Positions 5,204 to 7,615 of a stretch of DNA of 7,615 nt are shown here, in pieces. The stretch is from an uncultured Candidatus Saccharibacteria bacterium (lineage in GTDB: Bacteria > Patescibacteriota > Saccharimonadia > Saccharimonadales > Saccharimonadaceae): the NCBI GenBank assembly GCA_947364965.1, contig CANAUU010000049.1, positions 1-7,615 of the forward strand. The letters run 5' to 3'. The notes beneath the pieces are model-generated. The model worked only from the letters and a program-made list of their open reading frames with translations, searched no databases and was not told the DNA's origin. Numbering within the stretch: the stretch's first letter is position 1; each line of letters starts with the position of its first letter. Both the position numbers and the translations under genes were made by a program.

Positions 5204-6226
5204 ATGAGTAAGGGTAGAGTTTTAGCAACAGGTGGGACTGGTTATATTGGTTCACATGCGGTAGTGGAGCTGATTAAAGCTGGGTATGAGGTGGAAATTA
5301 TTGATAACCTTTACAACAGCAAGGCGGGGGTGCTGGGGAAAATTGTTGAGCTGACTGGGGTGGGGCCGAAGTTTTATACGGTGGATATGTGCAACCGAGC
5401 GGCGCTAATGGAAGTGTTTACACGGGGTAATTACGATGCGGTGATACATTTCGCGGGATTAAAGGCGGTTGGCGAGTCGACTGAGCAGCCTTTGCACTAC
5501 TATGAGAACAATGTGGGGGGGACGCTGAACTTGCTCGAATGTATGCGTGCTTATGGGGTGAAGAAGATTGTGTTTTCTTCGTCGGCGACGGTTTATGGGG
5601 TGCAGGAATCGCCGAAGTGCGAGGAGTCGATGCCGACGGGTGCAGGGATTACAAACCCCTACGGCAAGACGAAATTCATGATTGAGGAGATTTTGAAAGA
5701 TGCGACGGTGGCAGACCCAAGTTTAGAAGTGTCGATTTTGAGGTATTTCAATCCAATTGGGGCACATCCGTCTGGGTTGCTCGGTGAGGATCCAAATGAC
5801 CGGCCAAATAATTTGATGCCGATTGTGATGAAGGTGGCAACGGGCGAGATTGAAAAACTGACGGTTTACGGAAATGATTATTCGACGCCGGATGGGACTT
5901 GTGTTCGGGATTATATTCATGTGGTGGATTTGGTGAAGGGGCACTTGGCGACGCTTGAGAGGATGCGTCCAGGAGTGCAGATTTATAACCTCGGGACGGG
6001 GCGCGGAGTTTCAGTGATGGAAATTATCGAGGCATTTTCACGAGTAAGCGGGATGCAGTTGCCTTACGAAATTGGGGCGCGGCGCGCGGGAGATTTGGGG
6101 AGTTTGTATGCGGATCCAAGCCTGGCAGAGCGAGAACTGGGGTGGCGGACGGAGTTGACGGTCGAGGACGCAATGCGCGATACGTTGGCTTATCTTCGCA
6201 AGGAAGGGCTGAAACTGAGAGCTTAA
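5204..6226 (+). CDS. galE: UDP-glucose 4-epimerase
   Basis: A complete 340-residue cytoplasmic short-chain dehydrogenase/reductase family epimerase that interconverts UDP-glucose and UDP-galactose with bound NAD. The NAD-binding GGTGYIG is at 10-16. The catalytic segment has SSSATVYG at 125-132 (S127 matches E. coli S124) and Y153-x3-K157 in NPYGKTK. Substrate-side motifs RYFNPIGAHPSG (180-191), RPNNLMP (200-206) and VRDYIHVVDL (234-243) are also present. The position of E. coli Y299 is Leu301 here, within GDLGSLYAD, which may bear on whether N-acetylated UDP-sugars fit; this is inference. The ATG at 5204 is fixed by an in-frame TGA at 5186. It is the only plus-strand gene, shows none of the low-complexity inserts of its neighbours, and its TAA overlaps the stop of the convergent glycosyltransferase. 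It probably supplies UDP-Gal for the surrounding glycan pathway. Confidence 0.96.
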   Translation: MSKGRVLATGGTGYIGSHAVVELIKAGYEVEIIDNLYNSKAGVLGKIVELTGVGPKFYTVDMCNRAALMEVFTRGNYDAVIHFAGLKAVGESTEQPLHYYENNVGGTLNLLECMRAYGVKKIVFSSSATVYGVQESPKCEESMPTGAGITNPYGKTKFMIEEILKDATVADPSLEVSILRYFNPIGAHPSGLLGEDPNDRPNNLMPIVMKVATGEIEKLTVYGNDYSTPDGTCVRDYIHVVDLVKGHLATLERMRPGVQIYNLGTGRGVSVMEIIEAFSRVSGMQLPYEIGARRAGDLGSLYADPSLAERELGWRTELTVEDAMRDTLAYLRKEGLKLRA

Positions 6227-7570
6227 CGGGATCTTTCTGATGATTTGCGCTTCTGATAGGAGAGCCAGGCGCGCTTGAAAACAGGGAGGCCGAGAAGAAG
6301 AGAGAGCATCGCAAGACGGTCACGGCGAGAGGCAAGGGGGTTTTTTAGAATGTCGCTTCGATGGCGACGGAGGTATTTAACGATTTCGCGGCGAGTTTTA
6401 AGGAAGGATTGACGGTCTTGCTGGTCTCGTTGTCCTTTTTGGTCGGGGGTTTGTGGAGTTTTCTGAGATTTGGCGGTTTCGGAGGTTTCGGATTTAGGGG
6501 CCTGGGTTCTGGAGGCTTTGGGGATGGTTCTAGGGTCGATGAGGACCATTTGACGAAGAATGCTGAAGCGGGCGTGAGCGCGGCGCTTTTTGGTGAGGTT
6601 TTGGATTTGGAACTGAAGGTCTTTTATGGGTTGCTGAGCGGGCTTGTCGCTGGTCGACAATTCCCTGGCCCAAGTTTCGAGGTCGTCACACATTTGGTCG
6701 GTTAATGTAATGAGGTCGAGTTTGCGCGGGGAGAAGGATTGTTGGGTGATGGAACCGGGGTTTTGGCGGTAATAATAGAGTTTTTCCGGGGTGAAGGCGA
6801 TTTTCCCGGCGTTAATGACGAGTTTGTAGGTCGTACCGACGTCTTCATGGAGCATTCCTTCGGGAAAACGGATGGGGGTTTCGGAAGAGGTGTGGCTGGT
6901 GATAGCTTCGGTAGCTAAGGGATTTATGGCTTTGGTGAGAATTGGGGGGGTTGTGGTTTTGGCGGCTGGAGTGGCTAAGGCTTCGGCGAAGGGAGGGGCT
7001 GAGAGTTCGGCGAAGGGGTTCTGATCGAAGAGGGAGCGGGCGTAGAGCTTGCCCCAAGCGGACATGGAGAAATCGACTTCGCAAAGCATGACAGTGAGGG
7101 TTTCGAGAGTGTCGAGAAGCTGGGGGGCGGTTTGAGCAGTTGTAAGGGTTGAAGGTTGGGGTTGCGGTGCTGCGAGATTTTGTGAATTGACAAATGCGGA
7201 AGTGTTTTCGGGGGATGAGGTATTTGCGGGGGTAGGAATTTTTGTGAGAGTGGGGAGTTCCTGGAAGGCGCAGATAGAGAGAGGAACTTCCTGGTTGCGG
7301 CAAAGGGAGTAAAGTCGCTCAACGAGCTCGGGGTGGACATCGTCGTCACTGTCGATGAAGGTGATGAAGTCGCCAGTTGCGAGGTCGAGACCGGCGTTGC
7401 GAGCGCCGGAGAGACCGCGGTTTTTTTGGTGAATAACTTTAATGCGGGGGTCCTTTTGTGCGAAAACGTCGCAAAACTTGCCGCTCATATCGGTCGAGCC
7501 GTCGTCGATGAGGATGATTTCGAGGTTTTGGTAGGTCTGGGTGAGGACGGAGTTAACGCAACGCTCGAGG
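6223..7570 (-). CDS. Family 2 glycosyltransferase, N-terminus missing at contig end
   Basis: A GT-A fold transferase of family GT2, probably adding a sugar from an NDP-sugar during surface glycan assembly. Residues are counted here from an apparent GTG at 7587, but the first five codons and most of the sixth are adapter, so real protein starts about residue 6-7 with LERCVNSVLTQTYQNLEI. About 15-20 N-terminal residues, including the usual PVYN segment, are missing. Visible motifs are IDDGSTD (27-33), KNRGLSGARNAG (55-66), the metal-binding DSDDD (79-83), SAWGKLYARSLF (176-187), IRFPEGMLHEDV (239-250) and YYYRQNPGSI (271-280). Three low-complexity inserts break the family pattern: about 112-160, 188-238 (between SLF and IRFPEG, normally adjacent) and 356-395. 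The C-terminal helices are Arg/Lys-rich. The TAA stop at 6225-6223 overlaps the galE stop. Its promoter is outside the window. Confidence 0.88.
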
Positions 7571-7615
7571 AGATCGGAAGAGCACACGTCTGAACTCCAG
7601 TCACTAAGGCGAATC
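7571..7615. other. Untrimmed Illumina adapter sequence (assembly artefact)
   Basis: Bases 7571-7604 match the 34-base Illumina TruSeq read-1 adapter, beginning AGATCGGAAGAGCACACGTC and ending TCCAGTCAC. An 8-base index-like TAAGGCGA follows at 7605-7612, then ATC, the first bases of the flow-cell P7 segment. This is library sequence carried into the contig end; genome ends at 7570, give or take a base or two. It creates a false protein start MCSSDL on the minus strand. Confidence 0.97.

Noticed and set aside
7333..7593. Plus-strand frame ending near the contig edge
   Set aside because: It is antisense to the family 2 glycosyltransferase and its C-terminus is encoded by adapter.

Overview
This window looks like a contig end from a metagenome assembly of a small-genome bacterium, most probably a Candidate Phyla Radiation member such as Candidatus Saccharibacteria. 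That placement is tentative. It rests on the look of the sugar transferase N-terminus, the very compact gene layout, promoters lying directly against start codons, and the standard genetic code (TGA works as a real stop at 3644). Nothing here proves the taxon.

Layout. Reading leftward from 5071 is a tightly packed minus-strand operon of cell-surface glycan genes: a membrane sugar-1-phosphate transferase (5071-3644), a family 4 glycosyltransferase (3647-2157) and an O-antigen ligase/polymerase-type membrane protein (2170-74). Neighbouring genes overlap by 4 and 14 bases. The operon runs straight into an initiator tRNA-Met gene (62-1, cut by the window edge), whose -10 box overlaps the stop codon of the last protein gene. 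A 132-base divergent intergenic region (5072-5203) carries two extended -10 promoters. On the plus strand galE (5204-6226) encodes UDP-glucose 4-epimerase. It converges on, and overlaps by 4 bases, a minus-strand family 2 glycosyltransferase (7570-6223) that is broken at the contig end. The last 45 bases (7571-7615) are Illumina adapter, not genome.

How the genes work together. The sugar transferase would load the first sugar phosphate onto undecaprenyl phosphate, the family 4 and family 2 enzymes would extend it, the ligase/polymerase-type protein would polymerise or transfer the finished glycan outside the membrane, and GalE would supply UDP-galactose. No flippase is visible in this window.

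Most unusual content. Inside the family 4 glycosyltransferase gene is a roughly 220-base stretch of GTGGAAAA-type motifs spaced 11, 21 or 22 bases apart. It includes one perfect DnaA box and five close variants, plus a perfect 65-base direct repeat that is read in two different frames of the same protein. It encodes a disordered insert between the two halves of the enzyme. The plus strand is G-rich over C in every line I counted, and the minus-strand genes carry Pro/Thr/Ser/Lys-rich inserts while galE does not.
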